From Syntrophomonadaceae bacterium (GTDB lineage Bacteria > Bacillota > Dethiobacteria > DTU022), in the NCBI GenBank assembly GCA_003550645.1, contig PUKV01000052.1, positions 1 through 34,554 of the forward strand: 34,554 nt of DNA. Reading direction: 5' to 3'. The position numbers and the translations under genes were made by a program. This document shows positions 1 through 9,614 of this stretch, in pieces. A model generated the notes under the pieces. The model made no database searches. It had not been told where the DNA came from and saw only the letters and a list, made by a program, of their open reading frames with translations. Every line of letters starts with the position of its first letter. Position 1 is the first letter of the stretch.

Positions 1-605
1 AAACCGGAAAACAAGGGCAGTTCTGCTATACCCTGGGCAACCCCAACTGTAAAGGGGTTCATGAACGCTCCAGCGAATCCGGCACCGGCACCGATCAGAA
101 CTATCCCGGCACCGGTTAGGGAGTCAAACCCCAGGGCAAGGCAGAGCATAACCATGATTGGAATGAAGGGTAAGAACTCCTCAATTAATCCCAGCAAACC
201 GGCACCCAGGGAGAAAACAAGCATCATTACCGGAATGATAAGCTGCTCCTTGCCTTTCAGGGATTTGGTTAATGAGTTAATACCTCTGTGAATAGCGCCG
301 GTTTTATTGATAATGCCAAAAGCTCCACCGACAATGAAAATAAAAAATACAATTAATTGTACTTCACCCAGACCCTTGGGAATAGCCTGTAGAATGCCAA
401 AAGGCCCTACCGGATTTCTTTCTACGATCTGGTATGAGTCAGGATCTACTACTGTCCTGCCTTCAACCTCCATCCTGTCATACTGTCCCGGAGTAGCAAT
501 GTAGGTGAAGATGGCGGCAATGATAATAACGATAAAAAGCAAAACCAGGACATGGGGAAATTTAAACTTACTTTTCTTGGTTGATTCCGATGTGTTGGCC
601 AGCAA
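1..605 (-). CDS. YfcC-family / C4-dicarboxylate-type (arginine-ornithine antiporter-like) membrane transporter, N-terminal part, runs off window start
   Basis: Reverse-strand reading from TTG at 605 with AGGAGG upstream: MLANTSESTKKSKFKFPHVLVLLFIVIIIAAIFTYIATPGQYDRMEVEGRTVVD...GPFGILQAIPKGLGEVQLIVFFIFIVGGAFGIINKTGAI...AGAGFAGAFMNPFTVGVAQGIAELPLFSG; open to the window edge. Not in the supplied ORF list. Confidence 0.8.
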   Translation of the reverse strand, partial: MLANTSESTKKSKFKFPHVLVLLFIVIIIAAIFTYIATPGQYDRMEVEGRTVVDPDSYQIVERNPVGPFGILQAIPKGLGEVQLIVFFIFIVGGAFGIINKTGAIHRGINSLTKSLKGKEQLIIPVMMLVFSLGAGLLGLIEEFLPFIPIMVMLCLALGFDSLTGAGIVLIGAGAGFAGAFMNPFTVGVAQGIAELPLFSG

Positions 606-759
606 AGTATAAACCTCCTTTTGTCAAATATGCCAGCAGCTTCAATTCATGGAGACAGTTTGAACTACTCTCAGTATTGGCACTTTACCGCACTCCGGGC
701 CGGGGCTTAATACTTATAATGCCGATAAATTCTATCATTAATATTTTTTGCCAGCTTCC

Positions 760-2118
760 TTAACCGACCCTGATTACTGTGCCGTTATCACCTCCAATAT
801 ATTTGCTGTTAGAAACAACCGGGTTGCCACTTACCAGCACATGGTCGATCCCTTCCGGGGGAACAGCAGGTTTTTCGTAGCTGGACCGATCGCTGATTGT
901 ATCGTAATTAAATAAAACCAGGTCTGCATCGTAACCGGCGGCGATCCTGCCTTTTTGAGTTAATCCTAACCTGCGGGCCGGCAGTAAGGTCATCTTGTTA
1001 ACTGCCTCAACCAGGTCAAGGTGTTTTTCTTCCCGGACGTATTTGCCGATAGCACGAGGAAAAGCGCCGCTTGCCCGGGGATGGCCCTGTCCTGATCGCA
1101 GGAATCCGTCACTGGCGATCATTATTCCTGGGTGCTTTAGTGCTGTTATAATTTCATTTTCATCCATGACAAATGCTACTAGCAAAGTATCCGGGGCCTG
1201 TGAACGCAGTTCCAGGAATATTTCTTCAGTGCATTTGTGGCCCCGGTATTTGCCCTCGGTTACCAGGAGGGAATTATAAGAAATTCTCAGCCTTTCAAAA
1301 CAGCCCTCATCAAAAACAGCGCTCCCGATCATGGTGCTGAAAGCGTTGTAGGGGTATACATCTGCTGATATGTCTACGCCTGCCTTCAAAGCGGCATCGA
1401 ACATGTCCAGGGCTGAATCCATCTGGCCGAATGCGTTGCAGCTGCCAATATGGGATATTTGAAGAGGAACCCCGGTTTCACGGGACAATATAATTAATTC
1501 TGCAAGCGCTTCCAGGGAGCGGTCCGAATCGTAGCGGTAATGGGCGGATATCATTTTTCCGGGGTATTCTTTTACCAGCTTACCCAACCAGATTATTTCT
1601 TCTGTGCTTATTCCCGGTACATATTCCAGTCCTAAAGATACTCCGCAGGCACCCTTTTCCAGGTCGTTCCTGATCAGAGGAACCAGATCTGTAAATTCTT
1701 TATAGGAGATGGGCCGGTTTAATTCATGTCCTTGCTGTTCCCTGCTATAACCGTATCCGGAGAAGCCCACATAGTTGATAGGGATCCCGCTATTTTCGAG
1801 CAGGTCAAAATAACTGGTGGCACTTTTCTTGCAGGTATTTAATCCGCAGTTACCGCCGACAGCAGTTGTAACCCCCATTCGGGCCATATGTTCAAACATT
1901 TCCAGGTTTGCTGTTTCACCGGTTACCTCACTTTCATGCATATGAATATCAATAAAGCCAGGGGCTGCAATCAACCCACTGGCTTCAAATATCTTTTTGG
2001 CCTCAATATTTTGTTCTGAAACAAATTCAATTTTATGGCCCTTGATACCAATATTACCATAAAAACGGCCATTTACTGGATCTATGATCTCTACGCTTTT
2101 AATAAGTAGATCCATCAT
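760..2118 (-). CDS. N-acyl-D-amino-acid deacylase / D-aminoacylase-like amidohydrolase
   Basis: 452 aa; amidohydrolase motifs PGFIDIHMHE, GGNCGLN, QISHIGS, ASDGFLRSGQGHPRASGAFPRAIGKYVRE, GRIAAGYDADLVLFN. Confidence 0.85.
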   Translation of the reverse strand: MMDLLIKSVEIIDPVNGRFYGNIGIKGHKIEFVSEQNIEAKKIFEASGLIAAPGFIDIHMHESEVTGETANLEMFEHMARMGVTTAVGGNCGLNTCKKSATSYFDLLENSGIPINYVGFSGYGYSREQQGHELNRPISYKEFTDLVPLIRNDLEKGACGVSLGLEYVPGISTEEIIWLGKLVKEYPGKMISAHYRYDSDRSLEALAELIILSRETGVPLQISHIGSCNAFGQMDSALDMFDAALKAGVDISADVYPYNAFSTMIGSAVFDEGCFERLRISYNSLLVTEGKYRGHKCTEEIFLELRSQAPDTLLVAFVMDENEIITALKHPGIMIASDGFLRSGQGHPRASGAFPRAIGKYVREEKHLDLVEAVNKMTLLPARRLGLTQKGRIAAGYDADLVLFNYDTISDRSSYEKPAVPPEGIDHVLVSGNPVVSNSKYIGGDNGTVIRVG

Positions 2119-2185
2119 GCCTTTTTGGCTCCTTCCTAAATAACCATTTTATTATTAATCCTGTTGCTATCCCCTTTACCAGTAG

Positions 2186-2208
2186 ATATGTTCGTATAGC
2201 GAACATAT
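2186..2208. promoter_or_regulatory. Perfect 9-bp inverted repeat ATATGTTCG-N5-CGAACATAT, probable operator (IclR-type candidate)
   Basis: Arms 2186-2194 and 2200-2208, spacer TATAG; an additional half-site GAACATATA at 2221-2229, exactly 20 bp from the matching half-site. Confidence 0.65.
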
Positions 2209-2232
2209 AGTGCTTTAAATGAACATATACTA

Positions 2233-2261
2233 ATATTAGCACAACTTTTAAGGCATGGCAA
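2233..2261 (-). promoter_or_regulatory. Sigma-A-like promoter of the D-aminoacylase gene
   Basis: On the minus strand TTGCCA (2261-2256) - 17 nt - TAATAT (2238-2233), upstream of the operator and the 2118 start. Confidence 0.6.
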
Positions 2262-2367
2262 GCCTTGTTGAGATTATTTTATTTTTTCAGCATACATTTA
2301 AGGAAGTGGGACTGAAGTGGAAAAGAAAAATAGAACATGTCCTGCTGCTCAACGGCAACCTGTGTTT

Positions 2368-2410
2368 GGCAAGTAAAAACTAAATAGTTCGGCAGCTAAA
2401 AACTACATAG
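2368..2410. repeat. Imperfect 20-bp direct repeat (IS21-end-like)
   Basis: GGCAAGTAAAAACTAAATAG (2368-2387) and GGCAGCTAAAAACTACATAG (2391-2410), 17/20 identical; immediately downstream of the istB remnant. Confidence 0.55.
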
Positions 2411-2745
2411 GTAGGAAAGCTGCCATCGTTTGGTACGGTAGGGGGTGGTTGTACGGGTTCCCCCTTCCCTTCACCCCTTCATCGAAGCCATTTACATCCC
2501 TTAGATTAGATAAAGCTTGGCTCAACCTACGGCTGGGGCCATCAAAGGATAATATATGCGCATGGCGAACCAGGCGGTCGATTAAAGCTGCTGTCAACCT
2601 GTTATCGCCAAGGACGCTATTCCACTCGCCAAACTTTAAATTTGAAGTTATGATCACGCTATGAGATTCATAAGCTTGACGATAACGTTAAACAGCAATT
2701 CGGCACCGCTGCGATGCAGCGGCACAAAACACGGCTGAGCAGATA
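2403..2745 (-). pseudogene. Truncated, frameshifted IS21-family IstB helper ATPase remnant
   Basis: Minus-strand reading FVPLHRSGAELLFNVI -(frame change)- QAYESHSVIITSNLKFGEWNSVLGDNRLTAALIDRLVRHAHILSFDGPSRRLSQALS; typical IstB C-terminal region, no N-terminal Walker part. Confidence 0.85.
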
Positions 2746-2756
2746 CAAAAATTATT

Positions 2757-3521
2757 TTAAACCATGTACCTGGTGATTTCATCTTTATATTTAAACAGCA
2801 TTTCCTTAAACTCTTCAATCTTTTTCTTGTAGTCATCATTTTTTAAAAAGGATATAGCCACGCAACTCCTGACCGAACCGTCCGGGCTTGGTATGGGTAC
2901 TCCTACTCCGACTGCATATCGGAAGGTTTCTTCGTCACTGATTACATATCCCTGTTTCCTGATCTGCTGGTATTCTTTTAAAATCTCTTCCTTTTCTGTC
3001 AGGGTATTGATACAAACTTTTTCAAATGTCATTTCGTCAAGCATTTTACTGACCCGATCCTGGTCGTAATATGCCATCAGGCATTTTCCGTAACAGCCCC
3101 TGTTCATAGGGTATACCAGGCCCGGCCTGTAATTCATTTTAAGGGGCTGGTCGACTTCAATTTCATATAATGAGATTACTTTTTCACCTTCTCTTATAGC
3201 AATTCCTACAGACTCCTGGGATTCATGTGATATTTTATCGAGTATGGGAAATATATTGTCTCCAAACTGGAAGCTGTTTAAGTAAACGGATCCCATCTCA
3301 TAGGCCATTGGGCCCAGTTTATAGGTTTTATTTTTTTCTGTTTTTAAGACCAGTCCATGTCCTTCCAGGGTTCTCAAAACTCGATGCAACGAAGTCCTGT
3401 TTATGCTTGTTAGCCTGGCCAGTTCGGTTATTTTGTATTCGTGAGGTTCCCGGCATAACTGTTTAAAGATCCTGGCTGTTTTATCAATACTGGTTAACGA
3501 TTCATAATCATTTGTTGCCAT
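2757..3521 (-). CDS. IclR family transcriptional regulator
   Basis: 254 aa; N-terminal wHTH (ITELARLTSINRTSLHRVLRTLEGHGLV) and IclR effector domain (GVGVPIPSPDGSVRSCVAISF). Confidence 0.92.
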   Translation of the reverse strand: MATNDYESLTSIDKTARIFKQLCREPHEYKITELARLTSINRTSLHRVLRTLEGHGLVLKTEKNKTYKLGPMAYEMGSVYLNSFQFGDNIFPILDKISHESQESVGIAIREGEKVISLYEIEVDQPLKMNYRPGLVYPMNRGCYGKCLMAYYDQDRVSKMLDEMTFEKVCINTLTEKEEILKEYQQIRKQGYVISDEETFRYAVGVGVPIPSPDGSVRSCVAISFLKNDDYKKKIEEFKEMLFKYKDEITRYMV

Positions 3522-3694
3522 TACAACACTCCTTACTGGTAACTGTGATTAGTTTAACATATTCCTTGTATTTGTAAATTCTTTTGATATCGGTTTTTTT
3601 TGACTCCCCTTCCTATAAACTATATACTTATTTTAATGGATTGATTCAAATCAGCAGAAATATTTGTGTAGCAAAGTATGACAGGTGGCTGTAG

Positions 3695-4405
3695 ATGAAG
3701 AAATATTCGATTGAACATGAGGGCCATATTATCCCCTTTGTTATCCAGAGGAAAAATGTAAAAAATATAAACTTAAGAGTTAGTCAGGATGCTTCAGTGG
3801 TTGTTTCCGCCCATGACCGGGTGCCCTTTGAACTTATAAAAAGCTTTGTGTATCAAAAAGCCCCCTGGATTATTAAAAATATCAAACGGTTTGAGCAAAA
3901 ACGCCGCCAGGCCCCGGATAAAGAGTATGTAAGTGGAGAGGTCTTTGCATACCTGGGCAGACCGTACCGCTTGATTGTTGAAAGGGCCTCGGATAAAGAA
4001 GAAGTTGCTTTGCAGGAAGGGAAAATCTATATTTTTACCAGGGACATCGAAGATTTTACCAAAAAGGCACAATTACTTGGCTCCTGGTATAAGGCGCAGG
4101 CTGAAACTGTATTCCAGGATTCCCTGGGTCGTATGCTGGTGTTATTAAACCGGTTTTTTGAGCTTGAAAGGCCTAAATTAACCATAAGAACCATGAAAAC
4201 CAGGTGGGGATCCTGTTCATGGAATAAGCAAAAAATAACGTTAAACAACAAATTGATTGAATTTCCCCTGGAGTGTATAGATTATGTGGTTTTGCATGAA
4301 CTGGCCCATTTTAAGTATCAAAGACATGATGATGCGTTCTATGATTTTATGTCGGGTATAATGCCAGACTGGAAAAAAAGAAGAAAAATACTTAGAAGGC
4401 ACTAG
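3695..4405 (+). CDS. YgjP-like (SprT/DUF45-type) zinc metallopeptidase
   Basis: 236 aa; TRWGSCSWNKQKITLNNKLIEFPLECIDYVVLHELAHFKYQRHDDAFYDFM (HExxH-type motif). Confidence 0.88.
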   Translation: MKKYSIEHEGHIIPFVIQRKNVKNINLRVSQDASVVVSAHDRVPFELIKSFVYQKAPWIIKNIKRFEQKRRQAPDKEYVSGEVFAYLGRPYRLIVERASDKEEVALQEGKIYIFTRDIEDFTKKAQLLGSWYKAQAETVFQDSLGRMLVLLNRFFELERPKLTIRTMKTRWGSCSWNKQKITLNNKLIEFPLECIDYVVLHELAHFKYQRHDDAFYDFMSGIMPDWKKRRKILRRH

Positions 4406-4504
4406 TAACTTTAATTTTTATTAAAGCACAGTTTTATCTGCTAACGTCAGTTTTCAACAATAAACTATTTTTGAGCAATTATTACCTGAAGAGCATAAGG
4501 GAGG

Positions 4505-5094
4505 GAACACTATATCGATACCCAGGAAGTTAAATTTTTTACGTAAATAACGAGTGGAGAGAAACTGAATCCTGAGAATACATGGAGATAACCAACAGCG
4601 GCACAGGTGAGGTGATGGCCAGGGCTCCCCGGTGTAAAAAGGAAGAAGTAAACCAGGTGGTTGAAGCGGATAAAAAATGCTTTTCCGGGCTGGTCGTCAA
4701 CACCGGTCCAGCAGTGAGCTGATTTGATGTTCAAGTTCAAAACTAAAATTGAGGAGAATCTTGATGAACTGGCCAGAATGGTAGCTACCGAGCACGGTAA
4801 AAACATGGCTTAATCACGGGGTGATGTAATTAAGGCCATGGAAATTGTTGAACTGGCCTGTTCTGCGCCTTACTTGATGCAGGGTGATTCATTAATGTAG
4901 GTATTCCGGTGCCTGTTTCTTGCTTTCCCTTTGCCAGCCACAAAGGTTCATTCTTTGGTGATCTTCATGTTATGGGTAAGGATGGGGTGGCTTTCTACAC
5001 TGAATCAAATTGTGTCGCCTCGCACTGGTTTACCGAGGAAGATCGCAAAGATACAAAGGTGGGGACCTGGGAAGATGCCATTCACAGGGAATAA
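4505..5094 (+). pseudogene. Decayed CoA-acylating methylmalonate-semialdehyde dehydrogenase (mmsA/iolA-like) with internal deletion
   Basis: Readable pieces in shifted frames: VKFF/VNNEWRETES*EYMEITNSGTGEVMARAPRCKKEEVNQVVEADKKCFSG...*/FKFKTKIEENLDELARMVATEHGKNMA*SRGDVIKAMEIVELACSAPYLMQGD ... VPVSCFPFASHKGSFFGDLHVMGKDGVAFYTESNCVASHWF; several stops and frameshifts, central ~350 codons missing. Confidence 0.85.
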
Positions 5095-5144
5095 AAGGAG
5101 CCGTCACTTTAAAAGCTCTACTTCCATTAGAAAGGAGATATGAA

Positions 5145-5930
5145 ATGTACAAGGTAGCTTCACTGCAGCTGGAGATCAATGACCGGCAGACCAAGCAGGA
5201 CCGAATTGATTATGCCCTGAAGCAAATGGAGTTGGCCGGGGATGCGGACCTGATCCTGCTGCCTGAGATCTGGAATACCGGGTACTTCAATTTTGACCGC
5301 TACCGGGAAGAAAGTGAAACCCTGGATGGGTTAACTATTACTGCTGTTGCCGAAAAAGCCCGGAAAATCAACTCTTTTGTTTTTGCCGGTAGTTTCGTGG
5401 AAAAAAGGGAAGGCAAGCTTTATAATACCAGTGTTTTGCTGGACAACCGCGGCAAAAATATTGGTAGTTATCGGAAGATCCATCTTTTTGGTTATGGGTC
5501 CCGGGAAAAAGAACTGCTGAGCCCGGGTGAAGAAGCGGTTGTGGTTAATACCGAACTTGGTGCCCTGGGTTTGTCAACCTGTTACGATCTGCGCTTTCCT
5601 GAATTATACCGCCATATGCTTGACCTGGGTGCGGAAGTGTTCCTTGTAACATCAGGGTGGCCTTTTCCTCGCTGGGCCAACTGGATCGCTTTGAACCAGG
5701 TCAGGGCCATGGAAAATGTTTGTTACCTGGTTTCCTGCAATTGTGCCGGAGTAAACAGGGGGGTTGCATTCCTCGGCCACAGCTGTGTGGTTGATCCGAG
5801 GGGAATTATCAGGGCCGGCAGTAATGAGGAACCCTGTATTGTTTCAGGTCCTATCGATCTGGAAAGAGTACACCAGATCAGGAACAGCTTTTCCCTGTTG
5901 AAAGACCGGACCCTGAAATTTATGGACTGA
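5145..5930 (+). CDS. Carbon-nitrogen hydrolase (nitrilase superfamily, omega-amidase-like)
   Basis: 261 aa from ATG 5145 with AAAGGAG RBS; catalytic Glu (LLPEIWNTGYF), Lys (SYRKIHLFGYGSREKE) and Cys (LSTCYDLRFPELYR) motifs. Confidence 0.9.
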   Translation: MYKVASLQLEINDRQTKQDRIDYALKQMELAGDADLILLPEIWNTGYFNFDRYREESETLDGLTITAVAEKARKINSFVFAGSFVEKREGKLYNTSVLLDNRGKNIGSYRKIHLFGYGSREKELLSPGEEAVVVNTELGALGLSTCYDLRFPELYRHMLDLGAEVFLVTSGWPFPRWANWIALNQVRAMENVCYLVSCNCAGVNRGVAFLGHSCVVDPRGIIRAGSNEEPCIVSGPIDLERVHQIRNSFSLLKDRTLKFMD

Positions 5931-6260
5931 GATTGATCAATAATGCTTTATTATAAATAGAGAAACTGCTTTGGCCCCGTGTATGTGAAGTAGCTTATAA
6001 GCAGGTTAAATTGTTACTAGACAGTTAGTACAGTTTGCAGGATGCTCTTGTATACGTGGGGTCTGTTGCTTTTTTAGCAAGTTGATGATAGCATAATATG
6101 TAAAGAAAATTTGCTTATATCTAACCCTTCACAGCTCTTTATAATAGCATGTACAGTGATTTTTTTGTGCTGCTGATTTTTTGTGTTTTATAAAAAATCC
6201 AAAGCACAACTATAATAAACCATGATAGGAGGGATCAAACCCACTTTAGTGGGGAAGATC

Positions 6261-7442
6261 ATGCGCAAACCGGTTGTTGTAAGTGCAGTAAGAACTATTG
6301 CCGGCAGATATGGTGGAAGTTTAAGTAGTTTTGGTGCTCCCGAACTGGGAGCAAAAATTGTTGAAGAAGCGGTTAGAAGAGCTGGAATATCCGGAGAAGA
6401 AGTTGATGAACTGGTTTTTGGCTGTGGTTGGCAGGCCGGAATTGGCCCAAACGTTGCCCGCATCGCAACCGTTAATGGTGGCTTACCGTTCGAGGTCCCT
6501 GCATACACGATTAACATTCGCTGTGCTTCAAGCCTGCAGGCCACTATCCAGGGGGCTAAATCGATCCTGACAGGCGATGCCGATACGGTAGTGGTCGGGG
6601 GAACGGAATCTGCGTCAAACGTGCCTTACATTCTTGACAAAACCCGCTGGGGAGCCCGGATGGGCGATTTTAAAGCCTACGATGGTCTGCACAAAGACGG
6701 GTTTATGTGCCCGATGGCCGGTATGCTGATGGGCGGCACCGCCGAATTGCTTGCAGAAAAGTACAATATTGACCGGGAAGAACAGGACAGCTTCGCCCTG
6801 GAAAGCCATCAAAAAGCGGTAAAAGCAGTGGAAGAAGGGAAGTTTAAAGATGAGATCCTGCCTGTTGAAGTAGCCAAGAAAAAGGAAACTATAACCGTTG
6901 ACCAGGAAGAAATTCCCCGGGCGGATGCCTCTATGGAAAAGATGGCCAAGCTCCCTCCTGTATTTAAAAAAGACGGGACAGTCACAGCCGGCAACAGCTG
7001 TGCCTTATCGGACAATGCTTCGGCCATGGTCATTATGTCCGAAGAAAAAGCCAAAGCGCTCGGTCTTACCCCCATAGCAGCGATTCGCGGTTATGCAGCA
7101 GGCGGAGTAGATCCCAAGTATATGGGAATCGGGCCGGTTAAGGCGGTTCCTTTGGCCCTTGAAAAGGCAAAAGTTAGCCTCGATGATATTGATTTGATAG
7201 AGCTTAATGAAGCATTTGCGGTTCAATACCTGGCTGTAGAAAGGGAAATGAAGTGGAACCGGGATATAGTCAATGTTCACGGCGGAGCTGTAGCTCTCGG
7301 CCATCCGGTAGGAGCTACCGGGACCAAGCTCATCACTACCCTGCTCCATGCGATGAAGATGTACGACAAGGACCTTGGTCTTGTCAGTGCCTGTGTAGGA
7401 GGCGGGCAGGGTTTAGCCCTGGTATTTGAACGTTTGAGCTAG
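6261..7442 (+). CDS. Acetyl-CoA acetyltransferase / thiolase
   Basis: 393 aa; VVVSAVRTIAGRYGGS, NIRCASSLQA (active Cys), NVHGGAVALGHPVGATG, SACVGGGQGLALVFE. Start could alternatively be 6222. Confidence 0.93.
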   Translation: MRKPVVVSAVRTIAGRYGGSLSSFGAPELGAKIVEEAVRRAGISGEEVDELVFGCGWQAGIGPNVARIATVNGGLPFEVPAYTINIRCASSLQATIQGAKSILTGDADTVVVGGTESASNVPYILDKTRWGARMGDFKAYDGLHKDGFMCPMAGMLMGGTAELLAEKYNIDREEQDSFALESHQKAVKAVEEGKFKDEILPVEVAKKKETITVDQEEIPRADASMEKMAKLPPVFKKDGTVTAGNSCALSDNASAMVIMSEEKAKALGLTPIAAIRGYAAGGVDPKYMGIGPVKAVPLALEKAKVSLDDIDLIELNEAFAVQYLAVEREMKWNRDIVNVHGGAVALGHPVGATGTKLITTLLHAMKMYDKDLGLVSACVGGGQGLALVFERLS

Positions 7443-7481
7443 TCTTGCTATCTAAAACATTTTTAGGAGGCTTGATTGATA

Positions 7482-8366
7482 ATGGAAGTAAAGAAAGGTT
7501 TTGTTTTGGGCGCCGGCATAATGGGCACGGGTATTGCCCAGCTGATGGCCCAAAAGGGTATTGACGTCACCTTATCGGATGTTGATCAGTCGATTGTCGA
7601 ACGCAGCCTGCAAAATATTGAAAAAGGCTTGCAGCGCCGTGTGGATAAAGGGAAGATGACCGAAGATCAGGTCAAGGATATCCTCGGCCGGATTACTCCA
7701 TCCCAGGGGGTTAAAGACGCGGCTCAGGCTGACTTTGTTGTCGAAGCGATTATCGAGGATGTGAAAATCAAGCAGGATACTTTCGATGAGCTCGAGAGTG
7801 TAGTTAAGGAAGGTGTTATTTTAGCTTCCAATACCACGGCCTGCTCTATTTCAGAAATATCTTCAAAGGCCAAGGACCCCGGCCGGATTGTGGGCATGCA
7901 CTTTTTTAACCCGGCCGTGGTAATGAAGCTGGTGGAAATCATGCCCGGGCTGGCTACCCGTCCGGAAGTGGTTGATCAAACCCGTGAATTTACCGAGTTT
8001 CTGGGCAAAGAGCCGGTTGTTACCGCCAAGGAAGGGATTGCCGGAATCGCCAGCCGTGTCCTGGCCGCCCTTTTGAACGAAGCGGTATGGGTTCTTGAGG
8101 AAGGCATCGGCACGGTAGAAGATATCGACAAGGCTTTGAAAATGGGCTCCAATCAGCCCATGGGTCCCCTGGAGTTGATTGATTTAATTGGTATTGACAC
8201 CCACCTGGCCAAAACCAGGACCCTGTACAACAAACTCGGCGATGCCCGTTACCGTCCCTGCTACCTGCTGGAAAAAATGGTCCATGCCGGGTACCTGGGC
8301 CGTAAATCTAAAAAAGGTTTTTATGACTACACGGGAGAAACTCCTGTGCCGATGAGAATCAAATAA
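7482..8366 (+). CDS. 3-hydroxybutyryl-CoA (3-hydroxyacyl-CoA) dehydrogenase
   Basis: 294 aa; Rossmann GAGIMGTGIAQLMAQKG, GMHFFNPAVVMKLVEI, RKSKKGFYDY. Confidence 0.95.
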   Translation: MEVKKGFVLGAGIMGTGIAQLMAQKGIDVTLSDVDQSIVERSLQNIEKGLQRRVDKGKMTEDQVKDILGRITPSQGVKDAAQADFVVEAIIEDVKIKQDTFDELESVVKEGVILASNTTACSISEISSKAKDPGRIVGMHFFNPAVVMKLVEIMPGLATRPEVVDQTREFTEFLGKEPVVTAKEGIAGIASRVLAALLNEAVWVLEEGIGTVEDIDKALKMGSNQPMGPLELIDLIGIDTHLAKTRTLYNKLGDARYRPCYLLEKMVHAGYLGRKSKKGFYDYTGETPVPMRIK

Positions 8367-8395
8367 ATGAAATATTTAAATACGAGGTGACAACG

Positions 8396-9550
8396 ATGGA
8401 TTTTAGTCTTAACGCCGAACAAGAAACTGTGCAAAAGATGGTCCGAGACTTTGTGGCCAAGGAAATAACCCCCTTTGCCAAGGAGTGGGATCAGGAAGAA
8501 AAATTCCCCTGGGATGTATGGAAAAAACTGGGCGAAGTCGAAATAATCGGCACTGCCATTCCCGAGGAGTACGACGGCAGCGGGATGGACCACATTACCC
8601 ACGCCATCGTGGCCGAAGAACTTGGTTATGGCTGTAGCACCATGCGCGGCAATTACTCAGTCCAGATTTCCCTGGTCGCTAAAACAATTCTTAAGTGGGG
8701 CACGGAAGAGCAAAAGAAGAAGTATGTTCCCCGCCTGGCAACGGGTGAAATTATGGGTTGCTTCGGACTGACAGAAGCGGACTCGGGCAGTGATGCAGCC
8801 AGCCTTTCTACCTCGGCGGTGGAAGACGGGGATTACTATATTCTTAATGGCAACAAGATGTGGATTACCAATGCGACCTTTGCTGAAGTCGCTATTGTTT
8901 TTGCTAAAACTGATCCAGCAGCCGGTCCAAAGGGTATTACAGCCTTTTTAGTTGACAAAGATACCCCGGGTTATTCCTCTCAAAAGATCCATGAAAAGCT
9001 GGGTTTGCGTGCCCAGGATACAGGTGAGTTGATCCTTGATAATGTCAAGGTACCCAAGGAAAATATCCTGGGACCGATGGGGAAAGGGTTCCCGATAGCG
9101 CTGTCCGCACTGGACAATGCCCGCTTTACAGTTTCAGCAGGCTGCGTCGGGTCGGCCCAGTCGGCACTGGACACGGCCAAGGCTTATGCCAAGGAAAGGA
9201 CCCAGTTTGGCAAGCCCATTGCAGGGCATCAGCTGGTGCAGCAGCTCCTCAGCAATATGCTCCTGGACATTGAATGCGGCAGACTCCTGGTATACCGGGC
9301 CGGTTACCTGAAGGACCAGGGAGTGCCCAATACCAGGGAAACTTCGATGGCCAAGTACTACTGCAGCGAAATGGTTAATCGTGTTGCTTACAACGCTATC
9401 CAGGTTCTCGGCGGCTACGGTTTTTCAGGTGAGTATCCGCTCGAAAGAATCTATCGCGACGCCCGCATAAACACCTTGTATGAAGGGACTTCCCAGATTC
9501 AGCAGTTGATTTTAGGCAATATCGAGCTGGGTATCCCCGCTTTTAAATAA
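8396..9550 (+). CDS. Acyl-CoA dehydrogenase
   Basis: 384 aa; GCFGLTEADSGSDAASLSTSA, QVLGGYGFSGEYPLERIYRDARINTLYEGTSQIQQLILG (catalytic Glu). Confidence 0.95.
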   Translation: MDFSLNAEQETVQKMVRDFVAKEITPFAKEWDQEEKFPWDVWKKLGEVEIIGTAIPEEYDGSGMDHITHAIVAEELGYGCSTMRGNYSVQISLVAKTILKWGTEEQKKKYVPRLATGEIMGCFGLTEADSGSDAASLSTSAVEDGDYYILNGNKMWITNATFAEVAIVFAKTDPAAGPKGITAFLVDKDTPGYSSQKIHEKLGLRAQDTGELILDNVKVPKENILGPMGKGFPIALSALDNARFTVSAGCVGSAQSALDTAKAYAKERTQFGKPIAGHQLVQQLLSNMLLDIECGRLLVYRAGYLKDQGVPNTRETSMAKYYCSEMVNRVAYNAIQVLGGYGFSGEYPLERIYRDARINTLYEGTSQIQQLILGNIELGIPAFK

Positions 9551-9614
9551 ACGGGTGCTGATAGTTAACGGTTGATTTGAGGAGCAGGTAACAAAACATA
9601 AGGGGGAGAGAGTG

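Noticed and set aside
2703-2719. CCGCTGC-gat-GCAGCGG hairpin, possible terminator or operator
   Set aside because: Falls inside the istB relic coding text (FVPLHRSGAE) and has no T-run; probably coincidental.
3794-4251. Minus-strand ORFs of 92 and 74 aa inside the metallopeptidase gene
   Set aside because: Antisense to a clear conserved CDS, no family motifs; shadow ORFs.
4510-4806. 98-aa minus-strand ORF over the dehydrogenase relic
   Set aside because: The plus strand carries recognisable MMSDH fragments, so this is an antisense artefact.
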